Below are positions 27,224-35,156 of a stretch of DNA of 52,821 nt, piece by piece. The notes beneath the pieces were generated by a model that did not search any database, was not told where the DNA came from, and saw nothing but the letters and a program-made list of their open reading frames with translations. The first letter of the stretch is position 1; every line of letters starts with the position of its first letter. A program made the position numbers and the translations under genes. Origin of the DNA: Chthonomonadales bacterium (GTDB lineage: Bacteria > Armatimonadota > Chthonomonadetes > Chthonomonadales > CAJBBX01); the NCBI GenBank assembly GCA_020849275.1, contig JADLGO010000002.1, forward strand, positions 1 through 52,821, read 5' to 3'.

Positions 27224-27778
27224 ATGCCCAGCGCCGATCGATGTTGCCCGCCACTCGATGAGCTGCGGCGCGAGACGACGCTCCGCGCGCTGCGCTCCGG
27301 CATGCGTCTGGACGATGCCGAGGACTGCGCCGGAGACCTCGTCGCGCGCGTGCTGGAGCGCGACGGCCGCCTTGAGCGCGCCTGCACGTCTGGCGTCTCC
27401 TGCGAGACGTGCATCAACCGCCGCATCCTCCACCACGTCATCGACTCCCGACGGAGCATGGCTCGCGTCGCCCGGCATCTGCAGCAGCCCTCCGTGCTCG
27501 ACCGGGCGGACGAGAGCCCCGGCCCCGAGGAGGCGCTCCTTCGCACGGAGCTTCGCGGGCTCCTGCTGGCGGCGCTCGACGCGCTGCCATATGCGCAACT
27601 GGAAGCTCTCCTGCGCCGCTGCCCGGAGGGTCCGGACACGGCACTGGCCGTAGCCTCGAGCCGAACGCCCAACGCGCTCCGCTGCGCCCGGCGACGTGCC
27701 CGCATCCGCCTTCGCGCCGCGCTCGAGCGCCGCGGGCTGCGCGAGGCGAAACTGCGCGCCTACCTCGCCCCCTCCTGA
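27224..27778 (+). CDS. sigma factor-like helical protein
   Basis: 184 residues. The layout suggests a small sigma-70-family factor: a region-2-like first half (DDAEDCAGDLVARVLERDG, ILHHVIDSRRSMARVARH), a linker, and a region-4-like second half (LLAALDALPYAQLEALLRRC, then a basic RCARRRARIRLRAALERRGL). The LPYAQLEA / A-L-A-V-A pattern is a weak match to the sigma-4 helix-turn-helix. Unusually, the region-2 part carries Cys residues (ACTSGVSCETCINRR), which might bind metal or sense redox. Family assignment is tentative. Two copies of a conserved upstream element flank it at 25771 and 27866. Confidence 0.5.
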   Translation: MPSADRCCPPLDELRRETTLRALRSGMRLDDAEDCAGDLVARVLERDGRLERACTSGVSCETCINRRILHHVIDSRRSMARVARHLQQPSVLDRADESPGPEEALLRTELRGLLLAALDALPYAQLEALLRRCPEGPDTALAVASSRTPNALRCARRRARIRLRAALERRGLREAKLRAYLAPS

Positions 27779-27865
27779 ACCGCTCCTCGCTCGAGCCGCG
27801 CGCGTTCCGAGGGCTCCCGAGATACGCGGGCCGCCGGACACTCGCCGCTGCCACACCAGGATCGC

Positions 27866-27899
27866 CCGACACGTTCTGCCGAGCCGCGGCGGCTATCAT
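27866..27899 (+). promoter_or_regulatory. conserved upstream element, copy 2
   Basis: CCGACA (27866-27871), 22 bases containing GCCGCGGCGG, then TATCATG. Most spacer bases are shared with the element at 25771-25804. It precedes the MauE-like remnant by about 65 bases. Confidence 0.4.
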
Positions 27900-27962
27900 G
27901 TGTGAGAGCGGGTTGCGTCGTCCGGCACCCGGCGCGCGCCGTGGACCGAGGAGCGAGTCGCC

Positions 27963-28188
27963 ATGCCCCCATGCGTCCACCAGACAGCGGTGTTCCTCCT
28001 GGCAGGGGTTCTGGTCACCTCGGCCCTGGCGAAGGCCGTGTCCCCGTCGCGCCTCCACGACGCCCTCTACGCCTCGGGTCTCGTTCCCCTGCCGCTCGCC
28101 ATGCCCGCCGCCGTCGCGGTGACATGGCTCGAAATGTTCATCGGACTGATGCTACTGGCGAGCATCCGCGTCGGCGCCTGGCGGCCAC
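27963..28188 (+). pseudogene. MauE/DoxX-like membrane protein, N-terminal remnant
   Basis: About 75 residues remain: AVFLLAGVLVTSALAKAVSP, then RLHDALYASGLVPLPLAMP and VAVTWLEMFIGLMLLASIRVG, the first two to three membrane helices of a MauE-type protein, a family linked to disulfide or quinone redox in the membrane. CGAGGAGCGAG precedes the ATG. The frame is cut near 28188 where an IS3-like fragment begins, so the last helices are missing. Confidence 0.6.
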
Positions 28189-28204
28189 ACTCCCTGCAAG
28201 CAAC

Positions 28205-28465
28205 CCTTGAACCGCAAGGGCAACTGCTACGACAACGCGCCCGTCGAGAGCTTCCTCGCATCGCTCAAGCGCGAGCTCGTTCATCGGGCATCTTTCGCCA
28301 GCCGACACCAGGCCAGGAGTGCCGTGTTCGCCCTGGATCGAGACCTGGTACACCCGCAAGAGAAGGCATTCATCGCTCGGCTACATCAGTCCCGAGCAGT
28401 TCGAGAGGCAACAGATTGCCAGGGCAACTTAGCTTCCTGTCCACGGAATCGGGGGAGGACCAAGG
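28205..28465 (+). pseudogene. IS3-family transposase (OrfB) 3' fragment, frameshifted
   Basis: The frame from 28207 reads NRKGNCYDNAPVESFLASLK, then RELVHRASFASRHQARSAVF, the C-terminal part of an IS3-family DDE integrase. Near 28331 one extra base shifts the frame; reading on, it continues WIETWYTRKRRHSSLGYISP and EQFERQQIARAT to a TAG at 28430-28432. After the stop, TGTCCACGGAATCGGGGG resembles the right inverted repeat of IS3-type elements. The 5' two thirds of the transposase and the left end are absent. It is a dead remnant that interrupts the MauE-like gene. Confidence 0.85.
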
Positions 28466-28466
28466 A

Positions 28467-28645
28467 ACTACCTGTTGGGGGCCGACGGTGAGTTGGTGCC
28501 CTATGGCAGCTTCGGCAGTGCGGCCGGCGCCACCTCGTCCAGGGACACGGCGGCGGGATGGCTGTTCATGGTCAGCACGGTAACGGTGCTGGTTGTGGGT
28601 GCGATGGGATTCCGGCGGTGGCGACGTGCCGTTGCCCGACGCTGA
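28467..28645 (+). pseudogene. C-terminal fragment of a membrane-anchored protein
   Basis: Directly after the IS3 remnant an open frame reads NYLLGADGELVPYGSFGSAA, then a membrane segment GWLFMVSTVTVLVVGAMGF and a basic end RRWRRAVARR before the TGA at 28643-28645. This is the shape of a C-terminal anchor. There is no start codon context, so it is the tail of a gene whose front was lost. It need not belong to the same gene as the MauE-like remnant. Confidence 0.5.
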
Positions 28646-28671
28646 GCCCGTGCGCTGCGCCGGACGGACGG

Positions 28672-28741
28672 TGCCAGCGGCGCGGGACGACGCTGACGGC
28701 CCGCAACACGGAGTGCACGATGCAGTGGCGTTCACTGCGCA
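28672..28741 (+). repeat. 70-bp dispersed repeat, copy B
   Basis: Nearly identical to 26961-27030, in the same orientation and 1,711 bp downstream. The two copies bracket the decayed zone, and each lies at the end of a broken or doubtful frame. Confidence 0.7.
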
Positions 28742-28744
28742 CCG

Positions 28745-29348
28745 ATGGCCACCTCCCTCTACACTACCTTCGACGGCGCCCGCTTCACCTCCGCGCAGAG
28801 CGCCGACGTAGGCGGCCCCCCGCGAGTGGACTGGTACCGCACCCCGCCGCCCATCCGCACTCCACTGGACCTGGGGTACACGGTGCTCAACCGGTGGGAT
28901 GCCGACATCGTCGGCGCGGGCGGCTTCTCGGTCACGCGTCGTTGGCGCGACGCGCGCTGTGGGCCCCTGGCGGGGATCGTCGGTCGGATGCCGAGCGACA
29001 TAGGGGCCCGCTTCGCCGTCGCGACGCAGCACCGCTCTCTGGTTGTCCGCTCGGTAGCGCAACGTCGGAGCTCGCCGTGTACCATGCCGGCGGAGACGAT
29101 GTCACTGTGGCGGAGCCACGGAAGGTCGAGAGGATCGGCGGCCCGCGGCTCTGCACGGCGGGCGAGCATCGCTGGAGCATCATGGAGGGCGGACGCCCGG
29201 TTCCCGTCCAGCGAAAGCGCGTGGCGCTGGTAGACATCGTCGTGGGGGCGGCGCCCGACAGCGGCGATGAGGCGCCAGCGGCGCCGACGGCGAGCTCATC
29301 GCCTACGGCCGTACCGGCGAGCACGGGCCCCCCGAGCCCGAACCGGTG
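28745..29348 (+). pseudogene. degenerate unknown gene, probably frameshifted
   Basis: From 28745 one frame looks coding for about 100 residues (MATSLYTTFDGARFTSAQSA, LNRWDADIVGAGGFSVTRRW). Around 29050 the coding look moves to another frame (SELAVYHAGGDDVTVAEPRK, RKRVALVDIVVGAAPDSGDE), ending at a TGA near 29348. A frameshift in a single ancestral gene explains this best. No family recognised. A sequencing error is possible. Confidence 0.4.
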
Positions 29349-29705
29349 AACCGCTCAGGATGGCTGTTCAGGGATCCGACGAGCTTCTTGAGCCTGAGGC
29401 GGGCGGGCACGGCCCTCGGCGTGCCGTTGGAGCGGCCCAAGATGTCGGTGGGCGACCTGCATAGGGCGCGCAGACCGGGGATTCCCCACGTGGATGGTGG
29501 GCACTTCGCCGCGCTCGTAGGGTTCACGCGCGATGGCTGTGTGGTCGTTGACCCCTCCTCGCCGACCCGGGCGCGGAGGCAGGTCTGGAGCAGGGAGCAA
29601 CTGCAGTGCCGGTGGGACGGGCACGTCCCGGCGGTCGTGCCCGGTCATCGCGCGCCGGACGCCCTGCAAGGGCCCGACCATCGACGCGCCAGTGGCCTGA
29701 GGTAG
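29346..29705 (+). pseudogene. C39-peptidase-like domain, C-terminal remnant
   Basis: The frame reads FLSLRRAGTALGVPLERPKM, GIPHVDGGHFAALVGFTRDG and CVVVDPSSP, matching the second half of C39-like cysteine peptidase domains: the His of the H-F/Y-A/V-L motif and the Asp of the V-x-D-P motif are present. The first half with the catalytic Cys is missing. Such domains often sit near MauE-like proteins, so this and the 27963 remnant are probably parts of one decayed locus. Confidence 0.55.
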
Positions 29706-29709
29706 GCCG

Positions 29710-31398
29710 ATGAGCGTCGCAGGCCAGAGCCCGGCGGTCGCGGAGACGCGGGGACCGGGCACCCCGTGCCCCGAGAAGGCAGAGCGCCGCTGGCGCGCAG
29801 TGCTCTACGCGGGAATGGCGATCTACGTCGTTGTGTTCCTGCGACTGACCTTCGGCCTCTACGATCGGTTCGGCACCGAGTCCTATGACCTGGCGATCTT
29901 CCACCAGGCCGCCTGGCTCATCAGCCGCGGGCACGCTCCGCTCGTCACCGTGCGCGGCCTGCACTTGCTGGCCGACCACTCCAGCCTGATCCTCTATGCC
30001 CTGGCGCCGCTCTACCACCTCTGGGACAGCCCGAAGGTCCTGTTGAGCGTTCAGACGCTCGCCCTCGCGAGCGGCGCTCTTCCCGTCTACGCGCTCGCCG
30101 GGCGGCGCGTCGGCTCGGCGCCGGTCGCGGCGGCGTTCGGCCTGGCGTATCTGCTGTTCCCGGCGATGCAGTGGACGAACGCCTTCGAGTTCCATCCGGA
30201 GACGCTGGCGACGCCGCTGCTGCTGGGCGCCTTCTGCTCCCAGACGACGCGTCGCTGGAACGCCTGCTTCGCCCTGCTCGCGCTGGCCCTGCTTACCAAG
30301 GTGACCGTGGGCCTGACCGTCATGGCGTTCGGCCTCTACATGCTGTTCGTGGAGCGGCGCGCGGGCGCCGGCATCGTGGCGCTCGGCGGCGTGGGCCTCG
30401 CGCTCTCGCTCGCCATCGTCCGCCACCACCACGGCGGGCCGTCGGCCTTCTACGCCCTCTACGGCGAATGTGGCGACAGCCCCTCCGCCTTTGTGTGGAG
30501 CCTGCTGCGCCGCCCCGGCGCCGTGGCGTCCGCGCTCACCGATCCGGTCGGCCGGAGCTACCTGATGGAGATGCTGGGTCCATTCGGCTGCCTCTGGCTG
30601 GCGGCGCCGGAGGTGCTGGCGGTCGCCCTGCCGGCCTTGCTGCTCAACCTGCTGAACGGCCGAATGGTGATGCATACCATCTGCTACCAGTACAGCGCGC
30701 TGCTGACACCCTGGATCGTGGCCGCCGCCGTAGTCGGGTGCGGGCGCATCGTTCGCTGGAGCAACCAGCGAGCGCGCCGCCGGGTGCTGGCGATCCTGAT
30801 GGTCAACCTGGCCGTCTCGTCCGCTTTCGGCACGGGGCACGGGCCGTTGCTGCTCCCGCCGGGCACCCTTTCCCCTGGCCTGTCGCGTGCGAGCGCGGCG
30901 GAGACGCAGCAGATGCTGCGGCTCGTGCCGTCCGACGCCTCGGTCAGCGCCTCGCCGGCGCTGCTCGCCCACCTGGCGGGTCGGCGACGCGCCTACCTGT
31001 TCCCGAACCCCGCCGTGCCGGCGGCCTGGGGCCCGGGGGCGGCCGCCGTGCGCCAGATAGAAGAGGAGGGTTACCCGCCCTATCGCGCCGCCGATCTGCG
31101 ACGGCGGTTCCTCTGCGCGCCGGTGGACTACATCGCAGTCTGCCCGCCGACCAGCCACTTCCCGACGCCCTTTGGCCTCTCGGACTCCTGTCTGCGAGAA
31201 GCGCTGCTCAGCCCGGCATACGGGATCGTCGCCGTCGGGCGCGACACGGTGCTGCTTCGGCGTGGCGCCGATCACTCGGCGGGCCTACGCCTGCTCACGG
31301 GGCGGGTTCGCCCGGACGCTCGTGCCGTTCGCGCGGCGATTGGGGCGCGCCTGAAGGCGCCGACGCACCCGATGTCTGCCGTCGACCTTCTCCGGTAG
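29710..31398 (+). CDS. DUF2079 polytopic membrane protein
   Basis: 562 residues. About ten hydrophobic segments after a cytoplasmic start, the first being VLYAGMAIYVVVFLRLTFG. The signature block ESYDLAIFHQAAWLISRGH with LHLLADHSSLILYALAPLY is typical of DUF2079, a family distantly related to the membrane part of mannosyltransferase-like enzymes. The C-terminal 150 residues look soluble and extracytoplasmic. No glycosyl donor or target can be named. It follows the decayed zone and converges on the ABC transporter genes. Confidence 0.85.
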   Translation: MSVAGQSPAVAETRGPGTPCPEKAERRWRAVLYAGMAIYVVVFLRLTFGLYDRFGTESYDLAIFHQAAWLISRGHAPLVTVRGLHLLADHSSLILYALAPLYHLWDSPKVLLSVQTLALASGALPVYALAGRRVGSAPVAAAFGLAYLLFPAMQWTNAFEFHPETLATPLLLGAFCSQTTRRWNACFALLALALLTKVTVGLTVMAFGLYMLFVERRAGAGIVALGGVGLALSLAIVRHHHGGPSAFYALYGECGDSPSAFVWSLLRRPGAVASALTDPVGRSYLMEMLGPFGCLWLAAPEVLAVALPALLLNLLNGRMVMHTICYQYSALLTPWIVAAAVVGCGRIVRWSNQRARRRVLAILMVNLAVSSAFGTGHGPLLLPPGTLSPGLSRASAAETQQMLRLVPSDASVSASPALLAHLAGRRRAYLFPNPAVPAAWGPGAAAVRQIEEEGYPPYRAADLRRRFLCAPVDYIAVCPPTSHFPTPFGLSDSCLREALLSPAYGIVAVGRDTVLLRRGADHSAGLRLLTGRVRPDARAVRAAIGARLKAPTHPMSAVDLLR

Positions 31399-31436
31399 AC
31401 CCCGCGTCGCCGTGCATGTCCGGCGGCCGGCGGGTG

Positions 31437-32252
31437 TCAGGCGCCGACGGCCGAATACTGCCGCACTCCGGCCGCCCAGAGCACGCGGAACAGCCCGAGC
31501 GCAGCCACGAGCCACACTAGCTGCAGCGCGAAGCCGAGCGCGACCTCGGGCGGGGTCAGGCGTCCCAGGGCGAGCTCCACGGGGAACGCGCCCATCGCGC
31601 GAAACGGGGAGTAGGCGGCGGCCAGCCCGAGCCAGCCGGGCATCAGCGCGATCGGGGCGATGCGGCCGGCCAGGAACGCGTCGAGGCTGAAGTAGAGCTG
31701 GTTGATGGCCTCGACTCGGGTGGTCCAGAAGGCGACGATGGCAAGCGAATACTGGAAGACGTAGCGCATCACGCCCGCTAGCGCGACGGCCGGCACGGCG
31801 AGCAGAAGGCCAGCCGCCGAGCGCGGTGGCGTGGGCTGCAGGAGAGCGAATAGGGCGACCCAGGCGGGCAGAAGCATAGCGGTCGTGAGAAGCTTGAAGC
31901 CGATGTTCGTGGCGGCGTCGGAGTGGATCGGATTGAGCGGTTTGAGGAGCCGCGGCGAGAGGCTGCCGTCACGCACGCGCCACGCGAACTCGAAGGCGTC
32001 CCACGACATGGTCAGGTGGCTGACCACCATGTAGACCAGAAAGTAGGCGGCGAAGTCGTGGCGGCCGAACGACGCGCCACCGCGGCCGATGGCGGCCTTC
32101 CCGCTCGCGGCCGCGTCCCACACGGCCAGCGAGATGAGCGGTCCTACGAAGCCCCACACCGCCCAGATCAGGATGGAGAAGCGGTATTGCGCCATCTGCG
32201 CGATGGCCAGTCGCAGGCTCGCGCGATAGACGCCGATCCAATAGGCGATCAC
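31437..32252 (-). CDS. ABC-2 type permease (DUF990-like)
   Basis: 271 residues, about six membrane helices. The start MIAYWIGVYRASLRLAIAQM and the segment WRVRDGSLSPRLLKPLNPIH are typical of DUF990-type ABC-2 permeases, used for export of lipids, polysaccharides or drugs. It overlaps the upstream ATPase gene by 4 bases, so they are translationally coupled. Such systems usually have two permease genes; only one is here. Confidence 0.85.
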   Translation of the reverse strand: MIAYWIGVYRASLRLAIAQMAQYRFSILIWAVWGFVGPLISLAVWDAAASGKAAIGRGGASFGRHDFAAYFLVYMVVSHLTMSWDAFEFAWRVRDGSLSPRLLKPLNPIHSDAATNIGFKLLTTAMLLPAWVALFALLQPTPPRSAAGLLLAVPAVALAGVMRYVFQYSLAIVAFWTTRVEAINQLYFSLDAFLAGRIAPIALMPGWLGLAAAYSPFRAMGAFPVELALGRLTPPEVALGFALQLVWLVAALGLFRVLWAAGVRQYSAVGA

Positions 32253-33229
32253 GCGGTGGCCCCCTGGAAGACCTGATCGATCACCTCCTCGATGGGCGGA
32301 TCCTCCACGGTCAGATCCACCACGGGAAGATCAGCCAGCAGGCGCGAGACGATGGCCGACGCTTCCGGCCGCCGCACCCGCAGCACGACCTTGGGCCCCT
32401 CACGCGACAGAACCTCGCCGTAGCGCTCGGCATCCGCCGCGGCCTCCTCGCGGTCCACGTCGAGGCGCACGAGCTTGAACGGCGCGATCCGCGCGGCCAG
32501 GGCGCCGAGCGGGCCATCATAGAGCAAGTGACCGTGGTGGATGACGATGACGCGCTTGCATAGCGCCGTCACGTCGGCCATGTAGTGGCTGGTGAGGATC
32601 ACGGTGGCGCCGTGGAGCCGATTGTGGTCGGCAACGAACCGGCGGATGCGCGTCTGCATCGTCAGGTCGACCCCGAGGGTCGGTTCGTCCAGGAAGACCA
32701 CTGAGGGGCGGTGGAGCAGCGCGGCCGCGAGCTCGCACTTCATGCGCTCGCCGAGCGAAAGGCCGCGGACCGGCTTGCGCAGCAGCGGTTCCAGGTCGAG
32801 CAACTCCACGAGCTCATCCAGCGTGGCGCGAAACCGCGCCTCGGGGATCTCGTAGATGGCCTGATTCACCAGGAAGCTCTCCATCGCGGGGATGTCCCAA
32901 ACGAGCTGGTTGCGGTTGCCCATCACCAGGCTGAGGTTGCGAAGCAGGTCGCGTTCGCGGCGCCAGGGCACGTGGCCAAGCACGGTGGCCTCGCCGCCGG
33001 TGGGGTGCAGCAGACCGGAGAGCACCTTGAGCGTCGTGGTCTTGCCGGCGCCGTTCGGGCCGAGGAAGCCGACGATCTCGCCCGGCTCGACCCGGAACGT
33101 GACGCCCTGCACGGCGTGCACCTCGCGGTAGCGGCGGCGGAAGAGGCTCTTGAGCGAGGCTCCCACACCGGCCTCGCGATCGGTGACGCGATAGGTCTTG
33201 CTCAGATCGTCAACGCGGATGGCGCACAT
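32249..33229 (-). CDS. ABC transporter ATPase (NatA/DrrA-like)
   Basis: 326 residues. Walker A GPNGAGKT, the signature variant LSLGERMKCELAAALL, Walker B VVFLDEPTLGVD and the switch His in ILTSHYMADV are all present. The C-terminal 80 residues form the extension typical of ABC-2 exporter ATPases. The ATG at 33229 begins the family N-terminus (CAIRVDDLSKTYRV), but its ribosome-binding site is weak, so a start slightly upstream cannot be excluded. Coupled to the permease gene that follows. Confidence 0.92.
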   Translation of the reverse strand: MCAIRVDDLSKTYRVTDREAGVGASLKSLFRRRYREVHAVQGVTFRVEPGEIVGFLGPNGAGKTTTLKVLSGLLHPTGGEATVLGHVPWRRERDLLRNLSLVMGNRNQLVWDIPAMESFLVNQAIYEIPEARFRATLDELVELLDLEPLLRKPVRGLSLGERMKCELAAALLHRPSVVFLDEPTLGVDLTMQTRIRRFVADHNRLHGATVILTSHYMADVTALCKRVIVIHHGHLLYDGPLGALAARIAPFKLVRLDVDREEAAADAERYGEVLSREGPKVVLRVRRPEASAIVSRLLADLPVVDLTVEDPPIEEVIDQVFQGATA

Positions 33230-33385
33230 GCCGGTAGGTTGGTCGCGGGGCGGGCGCTCACCTGCCGAGGGCCACGGCCGCGAGCGTTGTTCTCCGCCGA
33301 GGCCCTGTCCGGCCCGCGGGGCGCCTTCGGCGGGCGCGTCGGGCGTCGCCCCGGTCCGGGAGTTCGCCCCGGAAAACGAGACGAA

Positions 33386-33401
33386 TGGCATGAATCATGC
33401 A
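33386..33401 (+). promoter_or_regulatory. sigma-54-like promoter of the PEP-CTERM gene
   Basis: TGGCATGAATCATGCA has the -24 GG and -12 GC separated by exactly 10 bases, as in the sigma-54 consensus (TGGCAC-N5-TTGCA). It differs at one base from the element at 39070-39085. Transcription would start near 33412. PEP-CTERM genes in other bacteria are often controlled by RpoN through PrsR-type activators. Confidence 0.6.
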
Positions 33402-33422
33402 GTCCCGGCGACGGTATATGCG

Positions 33423-33437
33423 CGGCCAGTCTGGCCG
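33423..33437 (+). promoter_or_regulatory. short hairpin at the PEP-CTERM transcript 5' end
   Basis: CGGCCAG (33423-33429) and CTGGCCG (33431-33437) form a perfect 15-bp palindrome just after the predicted sigma-54 start. It could be an operator or a 5'-stabilising hairpin. Confidence 0.3.
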
Positions 33438-33463
33438 GGCAGATCTGGCAAGGAGTGTAGCTC

Positions 33464-34162
33464 ATGAAGGTTGCGTCTCTGGGTCGCGCCGTGCTCGCGG
33501 CGCTGGCGCTCGGCCTCGCACCGGGATCTGCCAAGCCCACAAACGCCGACGCGATCCCGTACCCTGACGGCGGCCTGTACAACACCACGGCCTACACGTT
33601 CACGGCGGCGAGCGGCGGCGACGTGATCGCCTACATCGTCGGCGGCTTCGGCGCCGGCTACTCCAATGAGCTGGGCCTGCTCATCAACGGCGCCCCGTCG
33701 GGCGCGGGGTTCGGGCTGGGCAACCATTCGTCGTCGCTGGGCGACTCGTTCAACCTGGGCACGGCCGCGGCCGGCGACACGCTGACGTTCATACTGCACA
33801 ACCTCTCCCTCGGGATGGACGCGTACTCGGATCCGAGCCTCAACGCGCCGTACGATGCGCCGGGCGTTGCCGGCCACAACCACATCTACTCCACCGACTA
33901 CACGGCGACCTCGCCGGTGTTCCCCGGTGTGCCCGCGGGCACCTACGTGGCCTTCGAGGATCTCCCGTTCCCCAACTCCGACTTTAACTACGACGACGAA
34001 AGCTTCGTCTTCACGAACGTGCTGATCGGCCCGCCGCCCGGCTCGGTTCCGGAACCGGGCGACCTCGGTCTGCTCGCGGGAGCCCTCGTTCCCCTGTCGG
34101 CGCTGGCCCTTCGCCGACGCCGGATGAACTGCAAGACCGGACGCTCGCCGCGTGCGCCGTGA
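33464..34162 (+). CDS. PEP-CTERM sorting-domain protein
   Basis: 232 residues. A signal peptide (MKVASLGRAVLAALALGLAPG) leads a Gly/Ser/Asn/Asp-rich beta domain, with the calcium-binding-like segment NSDFNYDDESFVF near the C-terminal side. The end is a PEP-CTERM signal: SVPEPGDLGLLAGALVPLSA, then LALRRRR, which an exosortase would recognise. The tail runs 14 residues past the usual basic stretch. AAGGAG precedes the ATG. No exosortase gene is in the window. The upstream region has a sigma-54-like promoter. The 3' end overlaps the antisense capA-like gene by 152 bases. Confidence 0.88.
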   Translation: MKVASLGRAVLAALALGLAPGSAKPTNADAIPYPDGGLYNTTAYTFTAASGGDVIAYIVGGFGAGYSNELGLLINGAPSGAGFGLGNHSSSLGDSFNLGTAAAGDTLTFILHNLSLGMDAYSDPSLNAPYDAPGVAGHNHIYSTDYTATSPVFPGVPAGTYVAFEDLPFPNSDFNYDDESFVFTNVLIGPPPGSVPEPGDLGLLAGALVPLSALALRRRRMNCKTGRSPRAP

Positions 34163-35156
34163 GCGCCCCGGCTCGCGGAGCCCACACAGGGCCAACCTCG
34201 GGCCGGGGCGCTGTCGCGCCTCCCGCGCGCCGCGGCGCGGCCAGCAGCCGCGGCTGCACACCCACGATCCGCAGCGACGCCAGGCGCGCCCGGGCAGGGC
34301 GGCCGGGCTCCAGGTCAAGGACAGCCATCGCGCTCCAGCCCCGCCCGGCCTCTCGTAGGAAGGTCGGTGACGGCGGGAACACGAAGTTGCCGAGGCTGTA
34401 GAAGATGGGGCGGCCCCGACAGTACTCGAGGGGCTGCACGACGTGCGGATGGTGACCGATCACGACGTCCGCGCCGGCGTCGATGGCGGCGCGAGCGACG
34501 GCGCGCTGCCGCGCCGACGGCGTCCGGGCGCGCTCCACGCCGGCGTGCATCGACACGATCAGCATGTTGACCCGCTTGCGCGCGGCCCGCACGTGATGGC
34601 CGAGCGGGCCGAGATCGGCCATCGCCACCGATGGCGCGCGACGGGAGCCGGCGAGCGGAGCGGGGAACATGCCGAGGTAGGCAAGGAGGCCGACGCGCAC
34701 TCCGCGCACCCTCACCACGCGCAGGCGGTGCGCGCCGGCTAGCGTCTCGTCGGCGCCGAGCGCAAGCATGCCCTGCGCGCGCACGGCGGCGAGCGTCTCG
34801 CGCAGACCCTCGCGGCCGAAGTCAAGCGAGTGGTTGTTGGCGAGTGAGAGCGCGTCGAAGCCCGCGGCCCGCAGCGCGGCGGCCGCGCCCGGGCTCCCCC
34901 GGAAGCGGAACCGCTTCGGGAGGGGCTGGCCGCCCGCGGCGAGCGCGCACTCCAGGTTGCCGAGCGCGATGTCGGCGCCGCGGAGCGTGGGAGCGACCGC
35001 GGCGAACGGGCAGCCCTGCCCCGCCGCGGCCATGCGGCGGGCGACGCTGCCGGACAGGCAGATGTCGCCCACGGCAACTACGCGCACCGGCGCGCACCAG
35101 CACGGGCCGGCCGCGAGGAGCGCGGCCGGCCCAAGGAAGCTACCGATCCTTCGCAC
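34011..35156 (-). CDS. CapA-type metallophosphatase-like protein
   Basis: 381 residues. The family blocks are AVGDICLSGSVARRM, ALGNLECALA, LSLANNHSLDFGREGL, VSMHAGVE, VVIGHHPHVVQPLEY and PIFYSLGNFVF, the calcineurin-like fold of CapA/PgsA proteins associated with capsule or poly-gamma-glutamate. A short hydrophobic N-terminus may be a signal. The last 75 residues, after RIVGVQPRLLAAP, are Arg/Pro/Gly-rich and lie antisense to the PEP-CTERM gene. They do not look like part of the fold, so an original stop may have been lost. The start overlaps the upstream gene by 17 bases. Confidence 0.8.
   Translation of the reverse strand: MRRIGSFLGPAALLAAGPCWCAPVRVVAVGDICLSGSVARRMAAAGQGCPFAAVAPTLRGADIALGNLECALAAGGQPLPKRFRFRGSPGAAAALRAAGFDALSLANNHSLDFGREGLRETLAAVRAQGMLALGADETLAGAHRLRVVRVRGVRVGLLAYLGMFPAPLAGSRRAPSVAMADLGPLGHHVRAARKRVNMLIVSMHAGVERARTPSARQRAVARAAIDAGADVVIGHHPHVVQPLEYCRGRPIFYSLGNFVFPPSPTFLREAGRGWSAMAVLDLEPGRPARARLASLRIVGVQPRLLAAPRRAGGATAPRPEVGPVWAPRAGALTAHAASVRSCSSSGVGEGPAPTGERGLPRADRGRPVPEPSRAAGRSARS

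Noticed and set aside
28586-28645. Possible PEP-CTERM signal at the end of the anchored fragment
   Set aside because: It has a helix and a basic end but no PEP motif before the helix.
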